The translations under genes were made by a program, and so were the position numbers. From positions 101,003 through 165,002 of the forward strand of contig JAVBXN010000015.1 of NCBI GenBank assembly GCA_030824515.1: a DNA stretch of 64,000 nucleotides, given 5' to 3'. The DNA is from Pelobacter sp. (lineage in GTDB: Bacteria > Desulfobacterota > Desulfuromonadia > Geobacterales > Pseudopelobacteraceae). The notes under the pieces are model-generated. The model saw nothing but the letters and a program-made list of their open reading frames with translations, did no database searches and had not been told where the DNA came from. Of this stretch, positions 1-8,642 are shown one piece after another; position 1 is the first letter of the stretch, and every line of letters begins with the position of its first letter.

Positions 1-830
1 AGACCGGCGCTGTTGAAGCTGTAGGCTGCAGCCATTTCGGCCCAGACCATCGCTTCGATGGCCTTGTCGTTGTTCCTGTTCATTGCGGATTGGCGCAGGT
101 TGCCGAAAATCAGCGAAATTGCGCTCAAGCCGGGGCCGTATGCGGAGATAACGCCCAGACGGGAAGTGATCGCCTCAACGCCATGTGCCAGTGCGTCCAT
201 ACCGGTGTAACCGGCCAGGTCGCCAGGCATGCACTGGTGGATCAGCGGGTCATTGACCGATTTGCTGGGGGTGCAGTTCGGATCGAACAGAGCCATTTTG
301 TATTTCTTGTCGGTATGGTTGATGATCGAGAAGCAGGAAACTTCCGAACCGGTACCCGATGTGGTGTTGATGGCAAGTTGGGGGATCGTGTTGGCTTTGG
401 TTGCCTTGAATGCGCCTTCGAAACTGCGTACATCCTGGCCGTCATGGCTGTGAACCAGTTTGATGGCCTTGCAGGCGTCATGGGAGCTGCCGCCGCCGAG
501 GCTGATGATGCCGTCGAACTTGCCGGCTGCCAGCACTTTTGCGCCAGCCATTACTTCGTGGTCTTTAGGGTTGGGGGTTACCTTGTCAAAAACTTCGGAA
601 GCCACGCCAGCGGCTTTCAAAACGCCCTGGATGGTCTCTACAATGCCGGTACCGCGGAGGCCGGTTGTTACGATCAGAGCATTGGTCATGCCCAGCGCCC
701 TGGCATCGTTGCCAACCATTGTGTGTGCGCCCCAACCGACATTTACGGAAGGATAGGCGTGCATCATCTTGATCGGGTATTCCAGTCTTTCGTTCTTCAG
801 GGTCCGTTTGACATCTTTGTTGTGAGACAT
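1..830 (-). CDS. Iron-containing (type III) alcohol dehydrogenase, C-terminus cut by window edge
   Basis: Translation of the complement from the ATG at 828-830 gives an open frame to the window edge, about 276 codons. A strong ribosome site (GGAGGAAG) lies just upstream of the start. The sequence has the Fe-ADH landmarks: TPNPKDHEV, the nucleotide-binding run ISLGGGSSHDACKA, NTTSGTGSEVS, and a metal-ligand region beginning DALAHGVEA. It resembles the NAD-dependent Fe-ADH/methanol dehydrogenase group, which oxidises short primary alcohols to aldehydes in the cytoplasm. A sigma-54 promoter lies about 200 bp upstream. Unlike the two ErcA-type paralogues nearby it has no kinase next to it in the visible part, so it is the best candidate for the main catabolic enzyme. 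Substrate is not determined; the last 100 or so residues are outside the window. Confidence 0.93.
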   Translation of the reverse strand, partial: MSHNKDVKRTLKNERLEYPIKMMHAYPSVNVGWGAHTMVGNDARALGMTNALIVTTGLRGTGIVETIQGVLKAAGVASEVFDKVTPNPKDHEVMAGAKVLAAGKFDGIISLGGGSSHDACKAIKLVHSHDGQDVRSFEGAFKATKANTIPQLAINTTSGTGSEVSCFSIINHTDKKYKMALFDPNCTPSKSVNDPLIHQCMPGDLAGYTGMDALAHGVEAITSRLGVISAYGPGLSAISLIFGNLRQSAMNRNNDKAIEAMVWAEMAAAYSFNSAG

Positions 831-1038
831 GGGTACTTCCTCCTTTTTTTGGTGTTTGTTTTTGGTGCTGCTCCATTGAATGGGTTAAACAATACTGCTG
901 TTGCTGCTACGACTTGCCTGACTTCTCTTGTTGGATGCCACCTCCTCAAACCTCGTTTTTTTAATCTTCTTTATCTGCTTCAAAAGAGCCGGTTGAATCT
1001 GCTTCAAGGCCCATAACTGCTTTATGAACTACTGTTTA

Positions 1039-1053
1039 GCAAGTTAAATGCCA
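1039..1053 (-). promoter_or_regulatory. Sigma-54 (-24/-12) promoter for the left-edge alcohol dehydrogenase
   Basis: On the complement the site reads TTGGCAT, five bases, TTGCT. It keeps the GG and GC doublets at the canonical spacing of ten bases. Transcription would start near 1027 and give a leader of about 200 nt before the ATG at 830. A candidate activator element is noted at 1106-1123. Confidence 0.75.
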
Positions 1054-1105
1054 ACTCAAAATAACGTTATATATCGGGACGTTATGCTGTAAAACCCTCG
1101 GGCGG

Positions 1106-1123
1106 GTGTTTTGGTGTGGAGAA
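1106..1123 (+). promoter_or_regulatory. Possible activator-binding element (weak match)
   Basis: This 18-base stretch (GTGTTTTGGTGTGGAGAA) agrees at 14 of 18 positions with the tandem element at 17205-17224 in front of the acylating aldehyde dehydrogenase. It lies 50-70 bp upstream of the sigma-54 promoter at 1039-1053, which is close for an enhancer. It may be chance similarity. Confidence 0.25.
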
Positions 1124-2024
1124 TGGGCGGGGCTAAAAGAAACAGTTTTATATAATTGTGTCCACAAAAGCACATTTGTGCGTAGGTATTTTATCTACAG
1201 TGGGGAATTTTGCCTCAGCTGCTTTCGGGGGGGGCTCGGTGGCGTTTTCATCAAGCAGTGCAGGTCGTAGGGGGCTGTCATGGGTAAGGCTGGAAATTGA
1301 TGATGCGGAGGGGCATTGTGAAATGTTGTTGGAAGCAGATCGGGGCAGATGGGGGAGGCGAAGCCGGAGCATCACGTGTAATTCAGGTTCAGCTATCTCC
1401 ATGTCGTGATGCTCTTTTTGAATAATAACATTCCTGTTTGCGCCATAATTTTTCAGTCGCCAGATCCAGCACCGAGGTCAGGTCGCGAAGTGGTGCGTGT
1501 CTGTGGCGATTGGCTATTCTGTTTAAAACCTTGCAGGTTCTGATCGGGTTCATGTACCAGGGCATCTTTGGTCTCCTCTACCGATTATATGGATCGAATA
1601 CACTGTGGCACCGTAACTACGGCCGAAGTGTTGTGCATGATAGGAATCATAAGCACGGGTTGTGCCATTGTTGGCGGATATTGTTGAGCAGTTTTGGTGT
1701 GTATACTGTGAAATAGTATCTCCTGATGCAAGAGTGCCCAGGTTTTGCAGACTTTCCGGTTGCGTTGGCATGGAGGGGTGTAGAGTAAATCTACAGTGTA
1801 GAGAAAATCGCCAAGTTTGTGTAAAGCTACCGTCTGTGGGGCTTTATGGCGGTTGATGGGCAGGTAATCATCCGGGGCTTGGTATTCAGGCGGTCAGCTG
1901 GTTTTACCGGTGTAGCGAAATGCTACAGTCGCTTCCGGTGGAAATATGTGGAACCGAAGCGCAATTCAGCCGCCGGCAACCGCCGGTTCTGCCCCGGTGG
2001 TTGACTGGCGGTATCGTCGTCACA
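1124..2024. other. Long intergenic region without a convincing gene
   Basis: About 900 bases separate the left-edge alcohol dehydrogenase from the response regulator. The short open frames here lack ribosome sites and family motifs. It contains an inverted repeat (GAGCATCACG at 1367-1376 against CGTGATGCTC at 1405-1414, then TTTTT), which would act as a plus-strand terminator-like hairpin with a long loop. It also contains a second sigma-54-like site at 1653-1667. An unannotated small RNA on either strand is possible but not shown. Confidence 0.5.
1653..1667 (-). promoter_or_regulatory. Second sigma-54-like site in the same intergenic region
   Basis: The complement reads TGGCAC, five bases, GTGCT. 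GG and GC spacing is exact with one mismatch in the -12 box (GTGC for TTGC). It points toward the alcohol dehydrogenase at 830 but would leave a leader of over 800 nt, so it could serve a non-coding transcript or be fortuitous. Confidence 0.35.
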
Positions 2025-3407
2025 TCAGCTTTCCAGGCCGTAACGTTCCAGCTTGGTATAGAGTGTCTTGCGGTCTATTTCAAGCAGCTTGGCGGCACGA
2101 CTCTTGTTCTGGTCCACCAGTTTGAGCACCTTTTCGATGTGTTCGCGTTCAACAGCCCAGAGCGGTGCGGGGGTGAAGGTGGTTACTTCCGTGCTGGCGA
2201 CGCTCGCCGAAGGTGTATAGCTTGCCTTGGGAGGGGAAAATGGAAACAGGTCCGGGGTGATGATCGGCTCATTGGCCAGAATGCAGGCGCGGCGGATTGT
2301 GTTGCGCAGTTCCCTGACATTGCCGGGCCACTGGTAGGCACAGAGCGAAGCCATCGCTTCCTCGGTAATTTCCCAGTTCTGGGAGTCATTCTCATTGCAC
2401 TGCCGGATGAAAAACCAGGCCAACGGCAGGATGTCGTCGATGCGCTGCCGCAAGGGGGGCACCGGGATCGGGAGCAGGTTTATGCGATGGTAGAGGTCTT
2501 CGCGAAATTCGCCGCGGTTGACGCAGTCTGCCAGGATTTTGTTGGAAGCGAAGACGAAGCGGACGTTTACACGGATATCGTGGTTTCCGCCCATGCGGCG
2601 GAAAGTGCTGGTTTCCAGGATCCGCAGGAGTTTTACCTGCACGTCCAGAGGCATCTCGGAGACCTCATCCATGAACAGGGTTCCGGTGTCGGCCAGTTCG
2701 AACAGTCCCGCGCGACCTTTATTGGCTCCGGTGTAGGCTCCCTGCATATGCCCGAACAGCTCGCTTTCGGCGGTGTTGGCGTCAAACCTTCCGCAGTTTA
2801 CGGTTACAAACGGTTTGCTGGCGCGGCTGCTGGAGTCATGCACAGCCCTGGCAATCAACTCCTTGCCGGTGCCGCTCTCGCCGGTGATCAGCACGTGTTC
2901 ATCGGTCATTCCCCAGCGCTGGACCGTATCCAGAACCTTCTGGATGCCTTGGCTCTTGCCGATGATGCGGTGATTTTCAAAGCGTTTCATCTCTTTTTTC
3001 AGATTGATGTTTTCCAGCCTCAGCCGGTTCTTTTCGCAGGCCTTGTCGATCAACAATTCCAGCTCATCCAGCTTTATCGGTTTGGTGAGGTAGTCATAGG
3101 CGCCGTGCTTGATGCATTCCACCGCGGTTTCAATGGTGCCGTGTCCGGTGAACATGATCACTTCGGGGATATTCGACTCCGCGCGCATCAGTTTAAGGGC
3201 TTCAACCCCATCCATGCCAGGCATGCGAATGTCTTGGAGAACCACGTTGAAGATCTCCTCGCAGTAGGCGTCCAGTCCCTCTTCGCCGCTGGCTGTGGCG
3301 GTTACCTTATATCCGGAACGGGTTAGTTCCATCTGCAGCAACTCGCGCAGGGACTTGTCGTCCTCGACGATCAGTACTTTTGTGTCATTACGGACTATTT
3401 TTGACAT
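2025..3407 (-). CDS. NtrC-family sigma-54-dependent response regulator
   Basis: This 460-residue protein has three parts: a receiver domain (residues 8-125, with acidic pair EDD, phospho-acceptor in QDIRMPG and the conserved TKP lysine), an AAA+ sigma-54 activation domain (about 150-380), and a C-terminal Fis-type helix-turn-helix (about 420-455, NKSRAAKLLEIDRKTLYTKL). The Walker A motif is GESGTGKE. The sigma-54 contact loop reads GAYTGA instead of GAFTGA, a tolerated variant in the family. The start ATG follows AAGGA at good spacing and overlaps the upstream kinase by 13 bases, so the two form a cognate pair. It probably activates sigma-54 promoters of this region, perhaps including that of its own operon at 5858-5872. 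Confidence 0.93.
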   Translation of the reverse strand: MSKIVRNDTKVLIVEDDKSLRELLQMELTRSGYKVTATASGEEGLDAYCEEIFNVVLQDIRMPGMDGVEALKLMRAESNIPEVIMFTGHGTIETAVECIKHGAYDYLTKPIKLDELELLIDKACEKNRLRLENINLKKEMKRFENHRIIGKSQGIQKVLDTVQRWGMTDEHVLITGESGTGKELIARAVHDSSSRASKPFVTVNCGRFDANTAESELFGHMQGAYTGANKGRAGLFELADTGTLFMDEVSEMPLDVQVKLLRILETSTFRRMGGNHDIRVNVRFVFASNKILADCVNRGEFREDLYHRINLLPIPVPPLRQRIDDILPLAWFFIRQCNENDSQNWEITEEAMASLCAYQWPGNVRELRNTIRRACILANEPIITPDLFPFSPPKASYTPSASVASTEVTTFTPAPLWAVEREHIEKVLKLVDQNKSRAAKLLEIDRKTLYTKLERYGLES

Positions 3408-4612
3408 GCAGGCATCCTTACCGTGAATTTTGATCCTTTGCCCTTTTGACTTTCCACTGTGATATCGCCACCATGACGTTTCACTATGTTGTATGTGACC
3501 GCCAGTCCCAAACCAAGCCCCTGTCCGACCTCCTTGGTCGTAAAAAACGGATCCCAGATCTGGTCGATGGCTTCCCTGGAGATGCCGCTGCCGGTATCCC
3601 TGATCTGGAAAAGTACCATTGATTGCTCGCTGGTGCTGGTGGAAATTTCCACCAATCCTGCACCATTTATGGCCTGGTGCGCGTTGATCAGCAGGTTCAT
3701 GCAGACCTGTCGCAGGCCGGACGGATCGCCGACGACATCGGGCAGGTCACTCTGCAGGTTCATCCGGATATCGATCCTTTCATAGCGGGACTTGTACCGA
3801 ACCAGTTCCAGAACCTCCTTGAGTATGTCGTTGATATTTACGTTGCTGACAGAGCCGTCCGACTTGCGGCTGAAGGATAGCAGGCAGTCGATGATGCCTT
3901 TGCAGCGGTAGGATTCGCGGATTATCACCTGGAGATACTTGGGGAAAGCATCCAGTCGCGGGTCTTCAAGCAGTGATTCATCCTCGTTCATGCGCCTGAG
4001 CAATGCCTCGGCATAGCCGGCCACCGACGAAAGCGGGTTGTTTATCTCGTGGGCAACACCGGCTGCCAGTACCCCTATGCTGGAGAGCTTTTCAGTCTGC
4101 ATCAGGTGAAGTTCCTGAAGCCGCTTTTCGGTCACGTCCCGCAGAAAGACCAGCGCACGGTTCCTCTCGCCGTGAACATCTTCGATCGGGGTTGCCGTTA
4201 CATCGAAGTAACGGATCTTTTCTTTTGAAAGTTGGGACGAAAAGGAAATCTCCACCCGTTCTCCGGTCAGAGCCCGTTCCACCGGGCATTGCAGCGGAGA
4301 TGATTCGTGCTCGGGGTGGAACAGTTCGCGGCAGGAGCAGCCGGGAAGGGTCTCCTGGGGGAAGAGCTTCGGACAGACGTGGTTGCGGTGCTGTACGACG
4401 CCATGGTGATCGTAGACGACCACTCCATCACTGATTGAGTCGAACATGGCCTGCAGTTCGTTGCCTTTGCTGCGCAAACCCAGGTTGGCGGCCTCCAGTT
4501 CCTGGATTTTTTGTTTGACCTCGCCATAGAAGCCGATTTTGGAATTGTCGAGTCCAAGCAGTCGCTCCAGCGATGATTCATCCATCCTTGTCCGAACGGC
4601 CAGCTTGTTCAT
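3395..4612 (-). CDS. Soluble PAS-domain sensor histidine kinase paired with the NtrC-type regulator (ErcS-like)
   Basis: 405 residues. An N-terminal coiled region (about 25-50) is followed by a PAS fold (50-165, with a small cysteine cluster PGCSCREL and SSPLQCPVERAL). Then come a HisKA domain with the phospho-acceptor motif GVAHEINNPLSS, and a HATPase domain with N box NLLINAHQAI, G1 DTGSGI and G2 GQGLGLGLA. No membrane segment is predicted, so it senses a cytoplasmic signal. The ATG overlaps the stop of the preceding alcohol dehydrogenase-like gene (TGATG), so expression is coupled. The order Fe-ADH, kinase, regulator is that of alcohol-sensing ErcA/ErcS systems. Confidence 0.9.
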   Translation of the reverse strand: MNKLAVRTRMDESSLERLLGLDNSKIGFYGEVKQKIQELEAANLGLRSKGNELQAMFDSISDGVVVYDHHGVVQHRNHVCPKLFPQETLPGCSCRELFHPEHESSPLQCPVERALTGERVEISFSSQLSKEKIRYFDVTATPIEDVHGERNRALVFLRDVTEKRLQELHLMQTEKLSSIGVLAAGVAHEINNPLSSVAGYAEALLRRMNEDESLLEDPRLDAFPKYLQVIIRESYRCKGIIDCLLSFSRKSDGSVSNVNINDILKEVLELVRYKSRYERIDIRMNLQSDLPDVVGDPSGLRQVCMNLLINAHQAINGAGLVEISTSTSEQSMVLFQIRDTGSGISREAIDQIWDPFFTTKEVGQGLGLGLAVTYNIVKRHGGDITVESQKGKGSKFTVRMPACQK

Positions 4613-5778
4613 CAATAGGACCTTTCCAGGATGCGCAGCAGGTCTTCTTCGTCAGCTTCTCGCGGTGAAGTCACTATACAGACGTCCTTGAGCGCCTGGC
4701 GCGCCAGTTCCGGCAGATCCTTGCGGAGGACGCCGATACTGCGCAGGCTGCGGGGGGCTCCGCTCGCCTCCAGCAGTGAATCCAGTGTTTCCTGGATCCT
4801 TTCATTGGCGGCGCTGATGTCGCCGTTGGCGCGGTGTCCGAGTCCCCAGGCTAGCTCCTGGAGCTTTTCGGTGACGACCGGAATGTCGTAACGGATCACT
4901 TCCGGCAGCAGAATCGCGTTGATGCTGCCATGGTTTGCGTCATACAGGCCGCCGATCGGATGGGCCAGCGCATGCACGATGCCCAACATTGAATTGGAAA
5001 AAGCCATGCCGGCATGCAGGCTGGCCCGTGCCAGATTCTCCATGTCATCCGGCTTGCGTTCATGGACGGCGTTAGAGAGGCTGCTGGACAAAAGCCGCAG
5101 CGCCTTGATGGCATGGACATCAGTAAGAGTCGTGGAGGCGATTGAAAAGAAGGCTTCCATCGCATGGCTGAGCGCGTCGGTCGCGGTTGTGCCGACGAAC
5201 TCGTCCGGCAGGGTGGCCAGCGTATTGGGGTCGGTCAGGCTGATATCCGGGGCGACACAGCGGCTCATGATGCAGATTTTCCGGAGGTGCTCGGTGTCGC
5301 TGATAATTGCAAACTGGGAAACATCGGAACCGGTGCCGCAGGTTGTCGGGCAGAGCACCAGTGGCGGCAGGGGACGGATGATTCGGTCCGGTCCCTCATA
5401 ATCGCTGATCCTTCCCCCATTGGATACCAGGATTGCTATAGCTTTGGCCGCATCCATGGAGCTGCCTCCGCCCAGGCCGACAATCACGTCGGCGCCGTAT
5501 CGATGATACTCCCTGACACCCCCCTCGATCTCGTGATCCTTGGGATTGGGGGTGATGCCGTCGTAGTAGATGAATTCAAGGCCGGCATCAAGAAGACTCC
5601 GCATCGCCTGGTCTACCCAGCCTGCGTGGAAAAGTCCCTTGTCGCTGACCAGAAAGACCTTTCTGCCCCCAAGCCTGCGGGCGCAGGCGCCGACCTGGTT
5701 CAGCATGCCCCTGCCGAAAATGATTTCAGGCACTTCAAATTTGTAATTATGCAATGTGTTGTCCTGATTTTTTTCCAT
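4612..5778 (-). CDS. Iron-containing alcohol dehydrogenase, ErcA-like
   Basis: 388 residues from the ATG that follows AAAGG at six bases; a start 24 bases further upstream lacks a good ribosome site. Full-length Fe-ADH with VGLGGGSSMDAAKA, CPTTCGTGSDVSQF, and metal ligands in DALSHAMEA, HALAHPIGG and NHGS, so catalysis is not ruled out. It is first in a three-gene operon with a histidine kinase and an NtrC-type regulator. This layout resembles Pseudomonas ErcA, an Fe-ADH homologue needed for regulation of ethanol oxidation. The inferred role is alcohol sensing (oxidising or binding the alcohol and informing the kinase) rather than bulk catabolism, but both are possible. A sigma-54 promoter lies 80 bp upstream. 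Confidence 0.85.
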   Translation of the reverse strand: MEKNQDNTLHNYKFEVPEIIFGRGMLNQVGACARRLGGRKVFLVSDKGLFHAGWVDQAMRSLLDAGLEFIYYDGITPNPKDHEIEGGVREYHRYGADVIVGLGGGSSMDAAKAIAILVSNGGRISDYEGPDRIIRPLPPLVLCPTTCGTGSDVSQFAIISDTEHLRKICIMSRCVAPDISLTDPNTLATLPDEFVGTTATDALSHAMEAFFSIASTTLTDVHAIKALRLLSSSLSNAVHERKPDDMENLARASLHAGMAFSNSMLGIVHALAHPIGGLYDANHGSINAILLPEVIRYDIPVVTEKLQELAWGLGHRANGDISAANERIQETLDSLLEASGAPRSLRSIGVLRKDLPELARQALKDVCIVTSPREADEEDLLRILERSY

Positions 5779-5857
5779 TACATACCTTTCGCGGCTGGAC
5801 ATCTTCTAATAACCCGTGTGAGGTGGGGACTCTGCACGGAAACGTATACATTTATAA

Positions 5858-5872
5858 GCAATGCTCGTGCCC
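5858..5872 (-). promoter_or_regulatory. Sigma-54 promoter of the ErcA-like / kinase / regulator operon
   Basis: On the complement it reads GGGCACG, four bases, TTGCT: exact GG-GC spacing and one mismatch to TGGCACG-N4-TTGC. Transcription would start near 5846, about 70 nt before the chosen ATG. It is divergent from the sigma-54 promoter at 6145. Confidence 0.75.
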
Positions 5873-6144
5873 AATCCAAAACCAAGTTTTATATTTTTCT
5901 TCTATTTTTCAATTTTAAGCAAATTTATTTTGAAATGCCCGTCAACGTGCTTGTTCCTCTGCTTGCAGCCGGTTATGTGACTATTCTCCACGGTGTAGAA
6001 CTCTTCCTCATTACCAGAATACTGCGTAATTACAGCTATATGAATCATATGTCCAATTATGCACCATATCTGCATCTGGAATCAATTAAGATTTGAGTTG
6101 TTGTATGGTGTTGAAATTACACAAAAAAACCAATGTTTTATTTT

Positions 6145-6160
6145 TGGCACCGCGGTTGCA
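6145..6160 (+). promoter_or_regulatory. Sigma-54 promoter of the porin operon
   Basis: The site reads TGGCAC, five bases, TTGCA, a full match to the -24/-12 consensus. It would give a leader of about 240 nt before the porin ATG at 6414. The leader has an open frame (6133-6417) that starts upstream of the promoter and is not considered a gene. Confidence 0.82.
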
Positions 6161-6413
6161 GACTGCTCGTCAGCGGAGTGGGGGATTCCGTTGGTTTTGG
6201 CATTATTGATTTTTGCCGGACCAGGCTGATTGAAATCAAGGATCAAGTGTCGCGTGCGGACATCATGTTCGAAATAACTATGCCAACTACAGAAAGGAGC
6301 GGCAGGATTGGCTGGACAGATGGGTTCGTAAAACTGGTTGTCGGAAGTCGGATGTATCGCAGTGAAAAGAGTTTGACGTTAGATATCAAATTTATTGAAG
6401 AGGGAGAGAGCTT

Positions 6414-7640
6414 ATGAAAAAAACGACATTACTTGCATTAGGTGTATTAACAGCGGTAACGGTGGCAACAAGCAGTCCATGTAATGCCGCTTTTGTGATC
6501 GGTGGCGAAAATGGCTGGCAGCTCAGTACGGACGGTATTGTGGACGTGTTTTCCTACTACCACTCCACTACGCCGCTGCCGAATACTCCTGCCGGCTTCA
6601 CCCGTGCTGCAAGCCTGCTCGATAACGGTTCCACGAGTGAGCATAACCAGCGCTTCGGCATAGGCGTAGGCCTGTTGCCCTCGGTTGTAGCTTTCAACGT
6701 CAAGGCGCCGACCACCAACGGTGTCGATTCTACCGTCCGGATCGGCATCTATCCAAGCATTCAAAATCAAAACGATACACGCTTTAACACCGGCGGCAAT
6801 ATCGATTTCCGTGAAATATTCTACACCGCCAAAGGCGCCTACGGCGAACTGCTTGCCGGCCGTGCACTCAACCTGTACCAGGGCAAGAACATCCTGACCG
6901 ACATGACTTTGCTGACGTCCGGTGTGGTAGGTGGACGTGGCAACACCGTGAACCTGGGCCATATCGGATACGGTTATCTCTACACCGGTTTCGGTCCTCA
7001 GCTCCGCTACACCACCCCTGACATGGCCGGTGTAAAGGTGGCAATCGAGGTCGCAGAGCCCTACAAGATCACTGCCAACACCGGCAAGACCAACTCACCC
7101 CGTGTCGAGGCCGAGATATCCTATGCCGGTAAAATCGGCGCCACGACTACTCAAGCATGGCTATCCGGCCTGTATCAGACCGCTCCCCGTGCAACCGGCA
7201 ATAGCAACGACGAATCAATTGGCGCCGCCTACGGTCTGGGAGTCGGTTTCAGCGGCCTGAACCTGCTGGGTTCCGGTTATGTCGGCAGGGGTCTGGGGAT
7301 GCTCAGTGCTCAGGACGGTAACTTCCTTCCCAATTCTGCTGCTGATGAAAACGGCAAAACACGCCTGCACTGGGGCTACCTGCTCCAGGCTACTTACAAA
7401 CTGACCCCTTCGGTCATGATTGGCGCCAACTATGGCCAGTCCCGCCAGGAGAAAAACGACAGGGAAGGGGCAACCTTCATCGCCATGAAAAATCAGGAAG
7501 CCGCTGTTGCCACAATCACTTACAACCTGAACAAGTTCACCCAGTTTGTAGCTGAGTATATCTATTCTCAGAACACTTGGATGGACGGAGCCAAGCAGCA
7601 CTCCAACGCTTTTGCACTCGGGACCATGTTCTACTGGTAA
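6414..7640 (+). CDS. Outer membrane porin-like beta-barrel protein
   Basis: 408 residues. A signal peptide (about 1-25, cut after CNA) is followed by a sequence rich in alternating hydrophobic/polar strands and glycine-aromatic turns. It ends in MFYW, a C-terminal aromatic residue typical of proteins inserted by the Bam machinery. The ATG follows GAGGGAGAG. It is first in a sigma-54-driven operon with a DUF4242 protein and a small multi-pass membrane protein. It probably lets small solutes, perhaps alcohols or carboxylates, cross the outer membrane. It has no match I can name beyond the general porin class. Confidence 0.75.
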   Translation: MKKTTLLALGVLTAVTVATSSPCNAAFVIGGENGWQLSTDGIVDVFSYYHSTTPLPNTPAGFTRAASLLDNGSTSEHNQRFGIGVGLLPSVVAFNVKAPTTNGVDSTVRIGIYPSIQNQNDTRFNTGGNIDFREIFYTAKGAYGELLAGRALNLYQGKNILTDMTLLTSGVVGGRGNTVNLGHIGYGYLYTGFGPQLRYTTPDMAGVKVAIEVAEPYKITANTGKTNSPRVEAEISYAGKIGATTTQAWLSGLYQTAPRATGNSNDESIGAAYGLGVGFSGLNLLGSGYVGRGLGMLSAQDGNFLPNSAADENGKTRLHWGYLLQATYKLTPSVMIGANYGQSRQEKNDREGATFIAMKNQEAAVATITYNLNKFTQFVAEYIYSQNTWMDGAKQHSNAFALGTMFYW

Positions 7641-7673
7641 GCGTCCGGGCATAATTCAATAAAGGAGATTGTC

Positions 7674-7946
7674 ATGCCAAAATATGTAATCGAACGTGAA
7701 CTTGCAGGAGCCGGACAGTTGCCGGCTGAAACCTTGCAGGCGATCTCACAGAAGTCATGCAGCGTGCTTTCTGGGCTGGGCCCGCAGATACAGTGGGTAC
7801 AGAGCTTCGTGACCGATGACAAGATCTATTGCATCTATATAGCTCCCAACAAGGAAATGGTGCTGGAACATGCCCGGCAGGGCGGGTTCCCGGCCAACAG
7901 TGTTGCCGAAGTGCGAACCATGATTGATCCGACCACAGCCGAATAA
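7674..7946 (+). CDS. DUF4242-like small protein
   Basis: 90 residues, preceded by AAAGGAG. The pattern MPKYVIERELAGAGQL, a central VTDDKIYCIYIAP and a C-terminal motif with hydrophobic/acidic alternation match the small ferredoxin-like-fold DUF4242 family, whose members have no settled function (one structural homologue binds nickel). There is no signal peptide. It lies 33 bases after the porin and 50 bases before the AmiS/UreI-like gene and is very probably cotranscribed with both. Confidence 0.6.
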   Translation: MPKYVIERELAGAGQLPAETLQAISQKSCSVLSGLGPQIQWVQSFVTDDKIYCIYIAPNKEMVLEHARQGGFPANSVAEVRTMIDPTTAE

Positions 7947-7997
7947 GTATCCCTTTGCTCCCCTTGCGGGACTGTAATTTAATTCAGGAGGAAGACA

Positions 7998-8528
7998 ATG
8001 ACGTTAGCTCTGCTTGTATTGATCAGTATTATGTGGATTCCGGTTGGCATGTTTTTTCTGGGTTACGGTGAGGCCAAAAGCACCGGTTTTGTAAGCTCTG
8101 TAGTCGGCATACTGGTTGTGATCGGCGCGACCCTCCAGGCCGCGGTCTTCACCGATCCCTTCACCGCCGGCCTGCTGTTCGTGTTCGGCGTGTTGTACCT
8201 GCAGACCGGTCACGCACTCATGACCGGAGTGACCGATCTGCGTACCGTCGGAAACGGCGCGCTGCTGGTGGGGATCGTCTGCGCGATATACGCTTTCCTT
8301 TATGCTACCGGCGGCGGAATCAAACCGGATGGCAAGACCGTTATAAGCGTTGTTCCCTATCTGGCATTCATGAACCTGACTTTTGTAGTGATCTGTTTTA
8401 CGGTTACCGGCGTGACCTACGGCAAGATCAATCCCAAGGTTGCCGCCACCATGTTCATAGTGCTTACATTCACCTGTCTGCTGGCGCCCGCGTTCGGCCT
8501 GATGGGTTACGGCAAACTTCCATTTTGA
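7998..8528 (+). CDS. AmiS/UreI-like six-helix membrane channel
   Basis: 176 residues with six evident hydrophobic segments (about 3-23, 31-50, 54-74, 85-106, 117-139, 149-170). The length and topology, the N-terminal GYGEAKSTGF, the FVFGVLYLQTGHAL run and the helix-4 region resemble the AmiS/UreI family of channels for small neutral solutes such as urea or short amides. A good AGGAGG precedes the ATG. Being third in the sigma-54 porin operon beside alcohol genes, it may carry a small uncharged substrate or product of alcohol metabolism. Assignment to the family is by eye; any other small six-helix transporter family remains possible. Confidence 0.5.
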   Translation: MTLALLVLISIMWIPVGMFFLGYGEAKSTGFVSSVVGILVVIGATLQAAVFTDPFTAGLLFVFGVLYLQTGHALMTGVTDLRTVGNGALLVGIVCAIYAFLYATGGGIKPDGKTVISVVPYLAFMNLTFVVICFTVTGVTYGKINPKVAATMFIVLTFTCLLAPAFGLMGYGKLPF

Positions 8529-8566
8529 TGGTATAGTGTCAGGGATTGCAATATTTGACTGGAGTA

Positions 8567-8600
8567 GGGGCACTTGCGGGTGCCCCTGTTTCCATTTTTC
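8567..8600 (+). terminator. Probable terminator of the porin operon
   Basis: The hairpin GGGGCAC / GTGCCCC with a six-base loop (8567-8586) is followed by a T-rich stretch (TGTTTCCATTTTTC). It lies 40 bases after the membrane channel gene. Confidence 0.55.
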
Positions 8601-8642
8601 AATAATGGCAGGATCGGATCTGAAGTATCAAAGGGAGGATAC

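Noticed and set aside
90..1016. 308-codon plus-strand open frame at the left edge
   Set aside because: It is antisense to the Fe-ADH, whose protein sequence has clear motifs; the plus-strand translation has none.
6133..6417. 94-codon open frame before the porin
   Set aside because: It begins upstream of the sigma-54 promoter at 6145, has no ribosome site and shows no family motif; it is the porin leader.
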